DNA of 64,000 bases from Streptomyces sp. YIM 121038 (GCF_006088715.1 NZ_CP030771.1:6811001-6875000), one strand, 5' to 3'. Counted from the first letter of the stretch, positions 46,189 to 55,748 are shown. The notes: generated by a model not told the origin, from the sequence alone. Numbers and translations: made by a program.

Positions 46189-48048
46189 TTACTCGCGGTC
46201 CTCTGCGGTCGAGCGGCGGCGCAGGGCGATCAGGGCTCCGCCGCCCACGACCACCGCCGCGGCGACGGCGATACCGATGATGACACCGGTGGAGCCGCCC
46301 CCATCGGAATTGCCGTCCCCACTCGCCGGGGTCGCCGACCACCAACTCCAATAGCCGTCCTGGCCGTAAATGTTGCCCGCGGCCTCCGGCATGGTGGTGA
46401 TGGACTTGATCTGGTCGGTGCGGTAGGCCTCGACGGCGTTCGGGTACGCCATCACGTTCATGTAGCCCGAGTCGTACAGCCAGGACTGCATCTGCCGGAC
46501 GATCGCCGCGCGCTTGGCCGGGTCGTACTCGGCGAGCTGCTTCTCGTACAGGTCGTCGAACTTCTTGTCGCAGATGAAGTTGTCGGTGGCGGCGCTCTCC
46601 TTCGCCTTCTCGGGGAGCGCGGCGCAGGTGTGGATGCCGAGGACGAAGTCCGGGTCCGGATTCACCGACCAGCCGTCGAAGGCGAGGTCGTACTCACCGG
46701 CGTACCAGGGAACGGAGACGTCGTCGAGACAGTTCACCTTGAGCCCGATGCCGAGGTCGCCCCACCACTCCTTGAGGTACTTCCCGACGGCCTTGTCGTT
46801 GGGGTCGGTGGCGTGGCAGAGGATGCGGAAGTCGAGGGGCTTGCCGTCCTTGCCGACGCGCTTGCCGCCGCTGTTCTTCTTGTACCCGGCCTTGTCCAGG
46901 AGGGCCGCGGCCCGCTTCGGGTCGTACGCGAGCCTCTGGTCCGGGGACGGCTGCCAGGCGTACTCGGAGAAGCGCGGCGGAATGTATCCGGCGCCCTCGA
47001 CGGCGTTGCCCTGGAAGACCTTGTCCACGATCGTCTTGCGGTCGACGGACAGGAAGAGGGCCTGCCGCACCCGCTTGTCGAGCAGCGCCGGATGGCCGTC
47101 GCCGAACTTCTTCCCGTCCCGGGTCCGCGCCCCCGGGTTGGTGGCGATGGCGAAGAAGCGCCGCCCGGGGCCGTTGTTCACCTTGATGTCGGACTCGCCC
47201 TTGAGGCCGTTCGCCTGCGCGGGCGTGAGTGCGGGCTGCCCGGCGACGAAGGACACCTCGCCCTTCTTGAGCGCGGCGACGGCCGCGTCCTGGTCCTTGT
47301 ACGTCTTGAAGACCAGCTCGTCGAACTTCGGCGCCCCGCGCCAGAAGTCCTTGTTGGCCTTCAGTCGCACGTACCGGTCGACCTTGAAGTCGGAGAGGAC
47401 GAAGGGGCCGTTCCCGACGACGGGGAAGTCCTTGTCGTTGTTGAACTTGGAGAGGTCGTCGACCTTCTCCCAGACGTGCTTGGGCACGATGGGGACGTCG
47501 AGCGCCGCCATCGTGGACTGCGGCTTCTTCAGCTCGATGACGAGCCGGGTGGGGGAGGGTGCCGTCACCTTCTTGAAGTTGGTGACGAAGTTGGAGTTGG
47601 CGGTGGCCGTGCCCTCCTTGGACATGATCTTGTTGAACGTCCAGGCGGCGTCCTCGGCGGTCGCCTTCTTCCCGTCCGACCACGTCGAGTCGGACCGGAT
47701 GGTGTACGTCCATGTGAGCTTGTCCGCCGACGGCTTCCATTCGGTGGCGAACCCCGGGACGGTGTGGTTGTCCTTCGGGTCGTAGTTCGTGAGGTACTCG
47801 TACGTCAGCCGGTGGATGCTGGTGCTGAGCAGCCGCTGGGCCAGGAACGGGCTGAGCGAGTCCACGCTCTGCGCGACCGCGACGGTGAGCGTCTTCTTGC
47901 CGTCGCCCTTGGCGTGGGCCTGCTGCGGAGCCGGGTTGAGCGGTGTCGCGAGCCCGGCCGTGAGGCCGAGGGCGGCGAGGGCGCCGCCCGCGACGAGGAG
48001 CCGGGAGCGGCTCGTGCTGGTTCTGCCGTGCTGATCTCGTGTGTCCAT
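46189..48048 (-). CDS. Family-5 extracellular solute-binding protein with a C-terminal membrane anchor
   Basis: A 619-residue binding protein for an Opp/Dpp-type importer. An N-terminal signal (RSRLLVAGGALAALGLTAGLA) has no lipobox. The family-5 fold shows LTVAVAQSVDSLSPFL, YEYLTNYDPKDN, WTYTIRSDSTWSDGKKATAEDAAW and FWRGAPKFDELVFK. Near the end, a Gly/Ser/Asp linker leads to a membrane helix (GVIIGIAVAAAVVVGGGALIAL) and a basic RRR tail, so it seems tethered by its C-terminus rather than by lipid. Start: ATG at 48048; an ATG at 48069 is also in frame. The ligand may be a peptide or a sugar oligomer. Confidence 0.88.
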   Translation of the reverse strand: MDTRDQHGRTSTSRSRLLVAGGALAALGLTAGLATPLNPAPQQAHAKGDGKKTLTVAVAQSVDSLSPFLAQRLLSTSIHRLTYEYLTNYDPKDNHTVPGFATEWKPSADKLTWTYTIRSDSTWSDGKKATAEDAAWTFNKIMSKEGTATANSNFVTNFKKVTAPSPTRLVIELKKPQSTMAALDVPIVPKHVWEKVDDLSKFNNDKDFPVVGNGPFVLSDFKVDRYVRLKANKDFWRGAPKFDELVFKTYKDQDAAVAALKKGEVSFVAGQPALTPAQANGLKGESDIKVNNGPGRRFFAIATNPGARTRDGKKFGDGHPALLDKRVRQALFLSVDRKTIVDKVFQGNAVEGAGYIPPRFSEYAWQPSPDQRLAYDPKRAAALLDKAGYKKNSGGKRVGKDGKPLDFRILCHATDPNDKAVGKYLKEWWGDLGIGLKVNCLDDVSVPWYAGEYDLAFDGWSVNPDPDFVLGIHTCAALPEKAKESAATDNFICDKKFDDLYEKQLAEYDPAKRAAIVRQMQSWLYDSGYMNVMAYPNAVEAYRTDQIKSITTMPEAAGNIYGQDGYWSWWSATPASGDGNSDGGGSTGVIIGIAVAAAVVVGGGALIALRRRSTAEDRE

Positions 48049-48239
48049 GGGTCGGTGACCTCGCGTCATCGCTCGCGCAGGGATGGCTGGTTACGACTGA
48101 GTACGGCTGGTGTACATGGGGTCGATCAAGGAGGGCCCGTTGGATGCTGTGTGTCTACCAGCGCCAGTCTGCACGCGTCAACGGCCGGTGAACCCCATGT
48201 GGCCTGCGGAAATAACGAGTTGACCGGGATTTCATCCGC

Positions 48240-48255
48240 ATTGGTCAAGACCACT
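48240..48255 (-). promoter_or_regulatory. DasR-like operator upstream of the family-5 ABC importer
   Basis: ATTGGTCAAGACCACT matches the DasR operator consensus A(C/T)TGGTCTAGACCA(G/C)T at 15 of 16 positions; only the eighth base (A for T) differs. It lies about 190 bp before the binding-protein start. The TTGACC inside it on the minus strand could be a -35 hexamer. A second inverted TTGACC at 48220-48225 forms a wider inverted repeat with it. Confidence 0.6.
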
Positions 48256-48337
48256 GAAGCCTCCCAGGCCAGGGGGTGACGCCCTGGTCAGCCGTTCCTC
48301 CCCGTCCCTGCTCGGCTAAGCATGCGCCCAAATGGGG

Positions 48338-48368
48338 CGGGCCCGCACCGAGTGACGGCACGGGCCCG
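48338..48368 (-). terminator. Hairpin terminator of the MinD-like ATPase gene
   Basis: Two copies of the palindrome CGGGCCCG (48338-48345 and 48361-48368) can pair over 8 bp, continued by CCG with CGG inside after a two-base mismatch. It lies 17 bp beyond the stop codon on the minus strand. The rest of the 336-bp gap holds the DasR-like site and the importer promoter, and no gene. Confidence 0.65.
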
Positions 48369-48384
48369 AAGGGTGGAACGAGAG

Positions 48385-51300
48385 CTACTGCTGAGGTGGA
48401 GCCATCTGCCCAGGCCCCGGCGGGGGCTGCTGGGGGTAGCCCCCGGGGGCACCCCCGTACGGCTGGGCCCCCGGCACGGGATACCCCTGCTGCCCCGACA
48501 GCCCCTGCTGCCCCGGCAGCCCCTGCTGCCCCGGCAGCCCCTGCTGCCCCGGCAGCGGCGGAGCCACCCGCGGCGGCGGGTTCCCGTCCGAGGTCCACAG
48601 CCCCTGTGCCTGCTGCGCCCGGGTGAAGTCCTCACCCACCATCGCGGCCAGCGTGAAGTACGCCTCCCGCACCTTCGGCCGCATCATGTCGAGGTCGACC
48701 TCGGCCCCGGCGGCGAGGTGCTCGTCGAAGGGCACCACGACCACCCCCCGGCAGCGCGTCTCGAAGTGCGACACGATGTCCTCCACCTTGATCATCTTGC
48801 CGGTCTCGCGCACCCCGGAGATGACCGTGATGGACCGCTGCACCAGATCCGCGTACCCGTGCGCGGAGAGCCAGTCCAGCGTCGTGGAGGCGCTGGACGC
48901 CCCGTCCACGGACGGCGTGGAGATGATGATGAGCTGGTCGGCGAGGTCGAGCACCCCGCGCATCGCGCTGTAGAGGAGCCCCGTGCCCGAGTCCGTCAGG
49001 ATGATCGGGTACTGCTTGCCGAGGACGTCGATGGCGCGCCGGTAGTCCTCGTCGTTGAAGGTCGTGGACACGGCGGGGTCGACGTCGTTGGCGATGATCT
49101 CCAGGCCGGACGACGCCTGCGAGGTGAAGCGCCGGATGTCCATGTACGAGTTGAGGTACGGGATGGCCTGGACGAGGTCGCGGATGGTCGCCCCGGTCTC
49201 GCGCCGCACGCGCCGCCCGAGCGTACCGGCGTCCGGGTTGGCGTCGATGGCGAGGATCTTGTCCTGCCGCTCGCTGGCGAGGGTGGAGCCGAGCGCGGTC
49301 GTCGTGGTCGTCTTGCCGACGCCGCCCTTGAGGCTGATGACGGCGATGCGGTAGCAGGAGAGCACCGGGGTGCGGATCAGCTCCAGCTTCCGCTGCCGCT
49401 CGGCCTCCTCCTTCTTGCCGCCGAGCCGGAACCGGGAGCCGCCTACGGGACGGCTGCTCTTGGTCTTCTGCTTCTTGTTGTTGAGCAGCCGGTCGGAGGA
49501 CAGCTCCACGGCCGCGGTGTACCCGAGCGGCGCCCCCGGGTTGGTGCGCTCGCGCTGATCGTGCCGCACGGGCTGCGGCCAGGCGGTTCCGGTGCGCGGG
49601 TCGACGGGCGCCTGCGGCTGGGGTTGCTGCGCCTGCGCGGCCTGGACGGGAGGCAGGGGCTGCGCGGGCGGGAGCGGCTGCGGGGCGGGCTGCGGCGGCT
49701 GGGCCTGCGGGGCCTGCGGGGTCTGCTGGGGCACGGGGGCCGGGGGAGTGGCCTGGGGGAAGCCGTAACTGCCTTGGGGAGCAGGCGGGTTGGCCGGATG
49801 GGCGTAGCCCGGCTGCGGCTGCTGCGGCGCGGCGGCGGCCTCGGGCGCGGCTGAGGCGGGGAAGCCGTACCCGCCCTGCGGTGCGGCGGGCGGGACCGGC
49901 CCGGTGGGCGCGTTCCAGGCCTGCGGTACCGGCGCGGGGGCCTGGGGCTCGACGGGCGGCTGGGCCTGGGCCTGCGGCGTGGCAGGGGGCGCGACCTGGT
50001 TCTGCGCGGGCCACTGCGGCGCGGCCGCCGGTGCGGCGGGCTGGAACGCGGGCGGCAGCGGCGGCAGTCCGCCCTGCGGCGCGGGCGGCGGGCTCCACGC
50101 GGGCGGCGCGGCGTCGGGTACGTCGGCGGGCGCGGCCTCCGGTGCCGCCGGGGGAGCGACGGCTTCGGCCGGGGCGACGGGCACCCCCGTGGGAGGCGGA
50201 GCGACGATCGGGGCCCCGGTGGGAGGCGGCAGGTTGACGGGCGGACCGGTCGGCGGCACGTCGGCAGGCGGGCCGGTGGGCGCCGGGGTGTCGGCGACCG
50301 TGCCGAAGGAGGGCGGGACGTCGACGGGGGCCCCGGTGGGCGGTGGCGCGTCGACCGGCGGGGCGGAGGCGGGCGCGTCCACGGCGGCCGCGGGGGCGGA
50401 GCCCTCCCGGCCCTCGCCCTCACCGGCAGCCCCTGCTTGAGCCGCACCGCTCACGGAGCCGTCGAAAGGCGTGCTGCGGGGGGTGGCGGCGTCGGAGGCT
50501 GTGCTGGTGGGGGCCGTGCTGTGGGGGGCGGTGGCGTCGGAGGCTGTGCTGGTGGGGGCCATGCCTTGGGGAGCGGTGGCGTCGGGCGCCGCGCCGGTGG
50601 CGGCCGAGCCGTGCGGAGCGGCCGCGTCGGACGCCGCGCCAGTGGAAGGCGTGCCCTGCGAGGCCGTGCCTTGCGAAGGTGTGCCCTGCGAAGCCGCGGC
50701 ATCGGACGCCGCGTCAACGGAAGCCACCTCCCCGGGCGCCGCATCCCCGGGGCCCGGGTAGCCGGAGGCCACCGCATGGGAGGCCACCTCTCCGGAGGCC
50801 GCCTCGCTGGAGCCCGCCGCATTGGCAGTCACCTCGCTGGAGCCCGCCTCACGGGAGGCCGCCGCATGGGAGGTCACCTCACGGGAGCCCGCCTCGTCGG
50901 AGGCCACCGCACCGGAGCCCGCCTCCCCCGAGGCCACGTCGCCGGACGGCACCGCACCCTCCGCGGCCGCACCCTTTGCGGCCAAGTCCTCCGCGGCCAA
51001 GTCCTCCGCAGCCGCAGGCTCCCCGACCGCAGCCGAGCCTTCGGCACCGCCCTCCTCCCGGGCCTCTCCAGCCTCCTCGGCCTCACCGGCGGCCTGGTCC
51101 TCGGGCCGGGCGGCGCCCTGCTCTGCCATCTCCCGCTTCAGCGCGGCAGCGGAGAACCGCATGGTCGCCCCGCTCTCCAGGTCGCCGCCCTCGGCCCCGG
51201 CACCGGCGACGGCCCCGCTCCAGTCCGAGGCCCCGCCGGAGACGGGCGGAGCCGTGGGGGGCGGTGGCACGGTCCAGTCCCGCTGGAAACCGCTGCCGAC

Positions 51301-51666
51301 GGGAAGCTTGGGCACGGCCGTCACGGGAGCAGGGGCGGGAACACGACCGGAATCACCCGCCCTAGTACCAGTACCGGAACCAGTACCAGGGGCGGAAACG
51401 GAACCGGCGCCGGACGCCCCCGCGGCCTCACCCCCAGAGGGCTCGGCGTCGCCCGAGAACGGCGTGGACACGGGCGGAGGAGGCGTGGACACCGGCGGCG
51501 CGGCCGACGTGTCCTGACTGCTGCCGGAGGCGTTCTGCGTGTACCAGGCGGGCGGGGCGTAGTCGATGGTGAACTCGCCCGTCGTCTCGGCAGCGGACTC
51601 CGCGTCGGACTGATCGTCGACGGGTGTGTCCCAGCCGCCGCGGATCTTGTCCCGATCGCTGTTCAC
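48385..51666 (-). CDS. EspI-like protein: long low-complexity region plus C-terminal MinD/ParA-type ATPase
   Basis: A 1093-residue protein. Residues 1-715 are disordered: an acidic start, then Ala/Ser/Gly-rich degenerate repeats (about 215-400) and Pro-rich blocks (about 410-700). The ATPase domain (about 765-1035) has the deviant Walker [19 protein letters not shown] with Lys 785, [15 protein letters not shown], and switch-like [14 protein letters not shown]. The tail has four PGQQGL-type repeats and ends Pro/Gln-rich. This layout matches EspI/SCO-type proteins tied to ESX type VII secretion in mycobacteria; no ESX gene is present here. GTG at 51666 follows AGGAGG by 5 bases. Confidence 0.82.
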   Translation of the reverse strand: MNSDRDKIRGGWDTPVDDQSDAESAAETTGEFTIDYAPPAWYTQNASGSSQDTSAAPPVSTPPPPVSTPFSGDAEPSGGEAAGASGAGSVSAPGTGSGTGTRAGDSGRVPAPAPVTAVPKLPVGSGFQRDWTVPPPPTAPPVSGGASDWSGAVAGAGAEGGDLESGATMRFSAAALKREMAEQGAARPEDQAAGEAEEAGEAREEGGAEGSAAVGEPAAAEDLAAEDLAAKGAAAEGAVPSGDVASGEAGSGAVASDEAGSREVTSHAAASREAGSSEVTANAAGSSEAASGEVASHAVASGYPGPGDAAPGEVASVDAASDAAASQGTPSQGTASQGTPSTGAASDAAAPHGSAATGAAPDATAPQGMAPTSTASDATAPHSTAPTSTASDAATPRSTPFDGSVSGAAQAGAAGEGEGREGSAPAAAVDAPASAPPVDAPPPTGAPVDVPPSFGTVADTPAPTGPPADVPPTGPPVNLPPPTGAPIVAPPPTGVPVAPAEAVAPPAAPEAAPADVPDAAPPAWSPPPAPQGGLPPLPPAFQPAAPAAAPQWPAQNQVAPPATPQAQAQPPVEPQAPAPVPQAWNAPTGPVPPAAPQGGYGFPASAAPEAAAAPQQPQPGYAHPANPPAPQGSYGFPQATPPAPVPQQTPQAPQAQPPQPAPQPLPPAQPLPPVQAAQAQQPQPQAPVDPRTGTAWPQPVRHDQRERTNPGAPLGYTAAVELSSDRLLNNKKQKTKSSRPVGGSRFRLGGKKEEAERQRKLELIRTPVLSCYRIAVISLKGGVGKTTTTTALGSTLASERQDKILAIDANPDAGTLGRRVRRETGATIRDLVQAIPYLNSYMDIRRFTSQASSGLEIIANDVDPAVSTTFNDEDYRRAIDVLGKQYPIILTDSGTGLLYSAMRGVLDLADQLIIISTPSVDGASSASTTLDWLSAHGYADLVQRSITVISGVRETGKMIKVEDIVSHFETRCRGVVVVPFDEHLAAGAEVDLDMMRPKVREAYFTLAAMVGEDFTRAQQAQGLWTSDGNPPPRVAPPLPGQQGLPGQQGLPGQQGLSGQQGYPVPGAQPYGGAPGGYPQQPPPGPGQMAPPQQ

Positions 51667-51963
51667 AATGCCTCCTGGTGTGCTCGAGCACGCTCATGCC
51701 GTGGTGGGGGGCGACCGTTCCTGTCGTCCGATCCGCCTGGCTCTCCCCGTGGGACGGACGCGTGTGCCCCGCTCGCGGGTTCTGACGTCGTGTCCCGTCC
51801 CAGCCTAATCACCAACAGCACGAGCACGGCAGGCCAGTCCGCCCCCGGAACGACGTCCTTCACGCCACGTCTCACTCAAGGACGGTCAACGACTCCCCAC
51901 CATCACGAGCAAACCGGTCGCACACCGCCAAACGTCATGAAAAGCCCCTGCGGAAAAGGAAAG
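51667..51963. other. Intergenic region upstream of the MinD-like ATPase gene
   Basis: No supportable gene. The region must hold the promoter of the minus-strand ATPase gene. Its base composition is somewhat lower in GC than its surroundings towards 51830-51960. I see no clear promoter hexamers or operator. Confidence 0.4.
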
Positions 51964-52001
51964 AGAGGGCGGAAGCGGCACTCACCGCTTCCGCCCTCTC
52001 C
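51964..52001 (-). terminator. Perfect 16-bp hairpin with T-rich tail after the DUF397 gene
   Basis: Arms 51964-51979 and 51986-52001 are perfectly complementary, with a six-base loop. On the minus strand the stem is followed by TTTCCTTTTCC, giving an unusually good intrinsic terminator for this genome. It starts 39 bp after the DUF397 stop. Confidence 0.88.
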
Positions 52002-52039
52002 GGGCTCACCGCGCACCCGGCCGCTCGGCCGGGTGCGTC

Positions 52040-52348
52040 TCACTCCGACGGCTCGGCCGCGGGCATGCCACCGTTGTGCGGGGCGGGCTCCAGGTCGAAC
52101 TCCCCGTCCCGCGCGCCCAGTACGAAGGCGTTCCACTCGGCCTTGGTGTACCGCAGCACGGTCTCGGGTGCGAGGGACGACCGCATCGCCACCGCGCCGT
52201 CCGGCAGATGGGCGATCTCCACCCGCTCCTCGTGCGCCTCGGTGCCGGGGGCGCTCTGCCATTCCACCCCGGAGATGTCGAGAGCGTAGAGCTCGTTCTT
52301 CTCGCGCTCCTTGCGCGCCCTGACTTCCTCGTCCTGTGCTTCGGCCAT
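52040..52348 (-). CDS. DUF397 domain protein
   Basis: A 102-residue protein. The DUF397 pattern is clear in VEWQSAPGTEAHEERVEIAHL, PDGAVAMRSSL and LRYTKAEWNAFVLGARDGEFDL. A charged helix (AEAQDEEVRARKEREKNELYAL) precedes it. DUF397 proteins usually sit next to an XRE/Scr1-type helix-turn-helix regulator and modulate it; none is adjacent here, so this copy is solitary. Start: ATG at 52348 after AAGGGG; the frame is open to 52393. Confidence 0.85.
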   Translation of the reverse strand: MAEAQDEEVRARKEREKNELYALDISGVEWQSAPGTEAHEERVEIAHLPDGAVAMRSSLAPETVLRYTKAEWNAFVLGARDGEFDLEPAPHNGGMPAAEPSE

Positions 52349-52459
52349 GGCGGAACGGCCCCTTCCCGACGTACGAACGCGCTGTGCGCACACCCTACTT
52401 GGCGGCCGACGCCCGCGGAGCGCATACGACCGGTCACGGCCGCGCGGCCGCCCGCGGGG

Positions 52460-53302
52460 TCACGACTTCTTGAGCGCGGCCAGGGCGTCCCGGGCGTCGG
52501 ACTTGATCATCTTCTCGACCTCCTGCTCGGAGGGCGCCTTGGAGCTGCCGCTCGTACTGCTCCCGTACCAACTCCACTGGAGCTCGAAGGTGAACCAGCC
52601 GTCCCGCACGCCCAGCGTCATGCCGCCGAACTCCTTGGGCCCCGTCTTGCTGCCCGTCGACGACCGCTTCTCCACGACGAGGAAGGCCTCGTCGCCGAAG
52701 CCGTCGACGGGCTTCGTCTCGTACGCGTACGCGCCCTGCGAACGGTCCTCGAACCCCTTGTAGAGGGAGGCGAACTCGCCCTTGGGCTCGCTCTTCTTGT
52801 GCCACTGCGCGGTGCTGTTCACGAAGACGCTGCTGTAGTCGCTCGCGCTCGCGTCCTTGTCCTTGAGGCTCCAGTTGCAGTTGTTGACGTCGAGGCCCTG
52901 CTGCCGGGACGCGTAGTGGCTGTTCGGATCGCTGCCGAGCCGCGTCTCGTAGCGCTCCTTGAAGGCGTCGATGGTGACGGCGTCGCAGAGGTTCTTCTGG
53001 ACGCGGTACCCGGCGAGGTCGGCCTCGCCGTCACCGCCCCCGAGCGTGCCGCCCGCGAACAGCACCCCCGCCCAGACCGCCGACGCGACCACCGCGCCGC
53101 CGAGGCCCCACACCCAAGGCGGCACGGGTCTCTTCGCCGCGGGCGGCGGCCCCTGGGGCGGGAAGGCGGGCGGCTGCCCGGCCGGGGCCGGGGGCTGCGC
53201 GTAGGGGCTCGGGGGCACCGGGCCCGGCGGCTGCTGGAGGTAGGGGTTCTGCTGGTACGGATTCGGCTGCTGCGGGCCGGGCTGCTGCGGCGGTATGGAC
53301 AT
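52460..53302 (-). CDS. Membrane-anchored extracellular protein with Pro/Gln-rich cytoplasmic tail, hypothetical
   Basis: A 280-residue protein. Residues 1-60 are Pro/Gln-rich (MSIPPQQPGPQQPNPYQQNP), then one membrane helix (WVWGLGGAVVASAVWAGVLF). The outer domain starts YRVQKNLCDAV and has a second Cys in NNCNWSLKD that could form a disulfide. It resembles the many Streptomyces one-helix proteins with a DUF3558-like outer domain; no catalytic motif is visible. It appears leaderless. It is divergent from the beta-propeller protein gene. Confidence 0.75.
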   Translation of the reverse strand: MSIPPQQPGPQQPNPYQQNPYLQQPPGPVPPSPYAQPPAPAGQPPAFPPQGPPPAAKRPVPPWVWGLGGAVVASAVWAGVLFAGGTLGGGDGEADLAGYRVQKNLCDAVTIDAFKERYETRLGSDPNSHYASRQQGLDVNNCNWSLKDKDASASDYSSVFVNSTAQWHKKSEPKGEFASLYKGFEDRSQGAYAYETKPVDGFGDEAFLVVEKRSSTGSKTGPKEFGGMTLGVRDGWFTFELQWSWYGSSTSGSSKAPSEQEVEKMIKSDARDALAALKKS

Positions 53303-53309
53303 GGTGGGC

Positions 53310-53315
53310 AACGTA
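53310..53315 (-). promoter_or_regulatory. -10 box of a leaderless promoter
   Basis: On the minus strand TACGTT (TANNNT) ends 7 bases before the ATG at 53302, and no ribosome site is present. Confidence 0.5.
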
Positions 53316-53510
53316 CCCAACGCCCGTGCTGGAACCCGCCAGTCCGGCGGTATCCGCGGCCGTCGCCCCACGTGCGGGCGGTCGGCAGGAGGACACCGGC
53401 GTACGGAGCCGCGCGGCCCTTCCGTACTCTGCCTTCGGCGCTGACCCGTTGACGTGCGGCGCCCCAGTGTCATCCCGCCTCTTGGTCGACCCGGAGAAAG
53501 GCGCCCCAGC

Positions 53511-55160
53511 GTGAGCCAAGGCCCACCCCGTTCCCAGTTCACCCAGTCCGTCCTGGCCGTGGACAACGCGCGCAAACAGCGCCGCACGCGCCTGCTCGCG
53601 GGCCTGGCCGGGCTCCTGGCCCTCGTGCTGTGCGCGGGCGGCTGGATGGTCTGGGCCGCGGCCGACGACGGCGAGGCGGGGAACCAGGGCGCGAAGGCCG
53701 TCCAGCAGGCGCCGGACGCCATCAGGGACACCGTCGAGACGGCCCCGAGCTCCCCCGTGGGCCACCTGGCCGTCGACTACCGGGAGAAGGGGTTCGCGAA
53801 GCGGTTCGGCCGGGACGCCTCCGTGCGCGCCCCCGGCACCTGGGCCACGGACGAGACCCTCGTACGCGGTGTGGGCGGCACCCTCAAGGGCTTCGAGGTC
53901 GGGACGTCCAAGGAGGTGTGGTCGACCGACCTGGGCGGACCGGTCTGCGGTACCACCCGGCACGTCACCGCGGACGGCCGCACGGCCGTCCTCTTCCAGG
54001 AGCCCACGAAGCCCGCCGAGGACGACGACAAGAAGAGCGACGGCAAGAACAAGAAGAAGGCCGACAAGAAGAGCGACAAGAAGAGCGACAAGAAGGACGA
54101 CAAGAAGGGGAGCAAGAACAAGAAGAAGGGGAGCAAGAAGGACGACAAGAAGAAGGGCGACGACAAGAAGAAGGGCAAGGGCAAGAAGGGCCGCGCCGAC
54201 ACCCCCGCCCCGGCACCCTGCACCCAGCTCGCCCTCGTCGACCTCGACACCGGCAAGAAGCTCTGGCAGGTCGCGCTCCCCGACGCCGAGGACGCCTCCC
54301 CGACGAGCACGAACGTGACCCTGACCCGCGGGACGGTCACCGTCGCCTGGGGCCGGGGCTCCGTCGCGTACGACATGAAGGCCGGGAAGCCGCTCTGGCG
54401 GGACACGCGCCCCTCGGCGTGCGAGAACGCGGGCCTGGCCGGCGGGAACGTCCTGCTCGCCCTGCGCCGGTGCGGCGCCGACGCCGACCGTACGTACCGC
54501 GTCCAGCGCCTCGACCCGCGGACGGGCAAGCCGCAGTGGACGTACAACGTCGCCAGCGGCGTGCAGCGCGTGCACCTCGTGTCGTCCGAGCCCGCCGTGG
54601 TGGCCGTCGCGGTCAGGGGCCCCGGCGTGGACAAGCTGCTCGCCCTCGACGACCTGGGCGCCTACCGGTCCACGGTCGACATGCCGGAGGGCCGCTACAT
54701 CGACGACTGCTTCACGGCCCGCTTCGGGACCGTGGAGACCTGCGACGCCATCGTGGCGGAGCGCGACCGGCTGTTCCTCGCGACCAAGCCCAAGGACCCC
54801 GAGGTGAACCGGATCGTCTCGTTCGACTTGGCGACGGGCAAGGTCGTCCGCAGGTTCGACTCGCGGGGCCGCGGTGCGATGTACCCGCTGGAGCTCAGCG
54901 GCGGCAAGCTGCTCGCCTTCCGGGGGAGCGCCGACGGAGTCGCCCCGGACGCCGTCGTGAGCCTGGACCCGGAATCGGGCAGGGAGACCCCGTTCCTGCT
55001 GTTCAGCGTCCCGGACGCCGCCGGACCCGTGAAGCCGGGGGAGACCGACGTGCTCGTCGAGGGGGGCCGGGTCTTCATCGCCCCCAAGGAGCTGCGCGCC
55101 GAGCGGGGCGAGGACGGGGAGGGCGCGGCCTACGGCGCCCTGGGCGTCGAGGGGGCGTGA
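53511..55160 (+). CDS. Membrane-anchored PQQ-like beta-propeller protein with a Lys/Asp-rich insert
   Basis: A 549-residue protein. One membrane helix (LLAGLAGLLALVLCAGGWMVWAA, about 24-46) anchors an outer domain of PQQ-like propeller repeats, seen as LVDLDTGKKLWQVALP, YDMKAGKPLWRDTRP, RLDPRTGKPQWTYNV and FDLATGKVVRRFDS. Between early blades, residues 171-228 are a run of Lys, Asp, Ser and Gly with many KKD/KKG units, about half lysine. Four cysteines could form disulfides. No quinone ligand is evident, so it is probably a scaffold or ligand-binding protein. GTG at 53511 follows GAGAAAGG. Confidence 0.8.
   Translation: MSQGPPRSQFTQSVLAVDNARKQRRTRLLAGLAGLLALVLCAGGWMVWAAADDGEAGNQGAKAVQQAPDAIRDTVETAPSSPVGHLAVDYREKGFAKRFGRDASVRAPGTWATDETLVRGVGGTLKGFEVGTSKEVWSTDLGGPVCGTTRHVTADGRTAVLFQEPTKPAEDDDKKSDGKNKKKADKKSDKKSDKKDDKKGSKNKKKGSKKDDKKKGDDKKKGKGKKGRADTPAPAPCTQLALVDLDTGKKLWQVALPDAEDASPTSTNVTLTRGTVTVAWGRGSVAYDMKAGKPLWRDTRPSACENAGLAGGNVLLALRRCGADADRTYRVQRLDPRTGKPQWTYNVASGVQRVHLVSSEPAVVAVAVRGPGVDKLLALDDLGAYRSTVDMPEGRYIDDCFTARFGTVETCDAIVAERDRLFLATKPKDPEVNRIVSFDLATGKVVRRFDSRGRGAMYPLELSGGKLLAFRGSADGVAPDAVVSLDPESGRETPFLLFSVPDAAGPVKPGETDVLVEGGRVFIAPKELRAERGEDGEGAAYGALGVEGA
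54021..54192 (+). repeat. Degenerate AAG/GAC codon repeats encoding the lysine-rich insert
   Basis: This segment consists mostly of AAG and GAC codons in short repeats ([16 protein letters not shown] units recur). It is a local dip in GC content within the gene and a likely site of length variation by slippage. Confidence 0.75.
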
Positions 55161-55451
55161 CCGGCGGACACCCGGCGCGCGACCCCCGGCAACGCGTCAT
55201 GGGACCCGCCCCGGACCGCCCCCACGGCGGTGACGGAGAGCCGACACGCCCAGGCTGGTACGCTGTGTAACGCTCGCTTGTCTGCGCACATCCCCAGGCC
55301 CCCGGCCGGTGGACCGCGCGACGCGGCATCCCGCCGCAAGGCGGACCCCACCTCTCCCGGGTGGACCCCCTGCCTCCCGAGTACCGGAAGCACCCCTGAG
55401 AAGAAGACCAGGGGCGCTCGGAGGCGAACAAGGACATCACAAGGAGTTCGC
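55161..55451 (+). promoter_or_regulatory. Leader and promoter region of rpsO
   Basis: No gene is seen in these 291 bp. TACGCT at 55259-55264 is a candidate -10 box. The remaining leader of about 180 bases is long enough for translational control by S15, known in other bacteria; I cannot define a pseudoknot by eye. AAGGAG at 55441-55446 is the ribosome site. Confidence 0.4.
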
Positions 55452-55739
55452 GTGTCGCTCGACGCCGCCACGAAGAAGCAGATCATGACCGAGTTCGGCC
55501 AGAAGGAGGGCGACACCGGCTCCCCCGAGGTCCAGGTCGCGCTGCTCTCGCGCCGCATCTCGGACCTGACCGAGCACCTGAAGACGCACAAGCACGACCA
55601 CCACTCCCGTCGTGGTCTGCTGATCCTGGTCGGCCAGCGTCGCCGCCTGCTTCAGTACCTGGCCAAGAAGGACATCCAGCGCTTCCGTGCCCTGGTTGAC
55701 CGCCTGGGCATCCGCCGCGGTGCGGCGGGCGCCAAGTAA
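55452..55739 (+). CDS. rpsO: 30S ribosomal protein S15
   Basis: A 95-residue primary 16S rRNA-binding protein. [46 protein letters not shown] and [14 protein letters not shown] are the family hallmarks, including the conserved HDHHSRRGL turn. The GTG start is 5 bases after AAGGAG. It precedes pnp, the classic S15-PNPase gene pair, with a processing or terminating hairpin between. Confidence 0.97.
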   Translation: MSLDAATKKQIMTEFGQKEGDTGSPEVQVALLSRRISDLTEHLKTHKHDHHSRRGLLILVGQRRRLLQYLAKKDIQRFRALVDRLGIRRGAAGAK

Positions 55740-55748
55740 GACGCCGTG

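Noticed and set aside
50451..50822. Plus- and minus-strand frames with regular repeats opposite the MinD-like gene
   Set aside because: These are other-frame readings of the Ala/Ser/Gly repeat region of the real protein.
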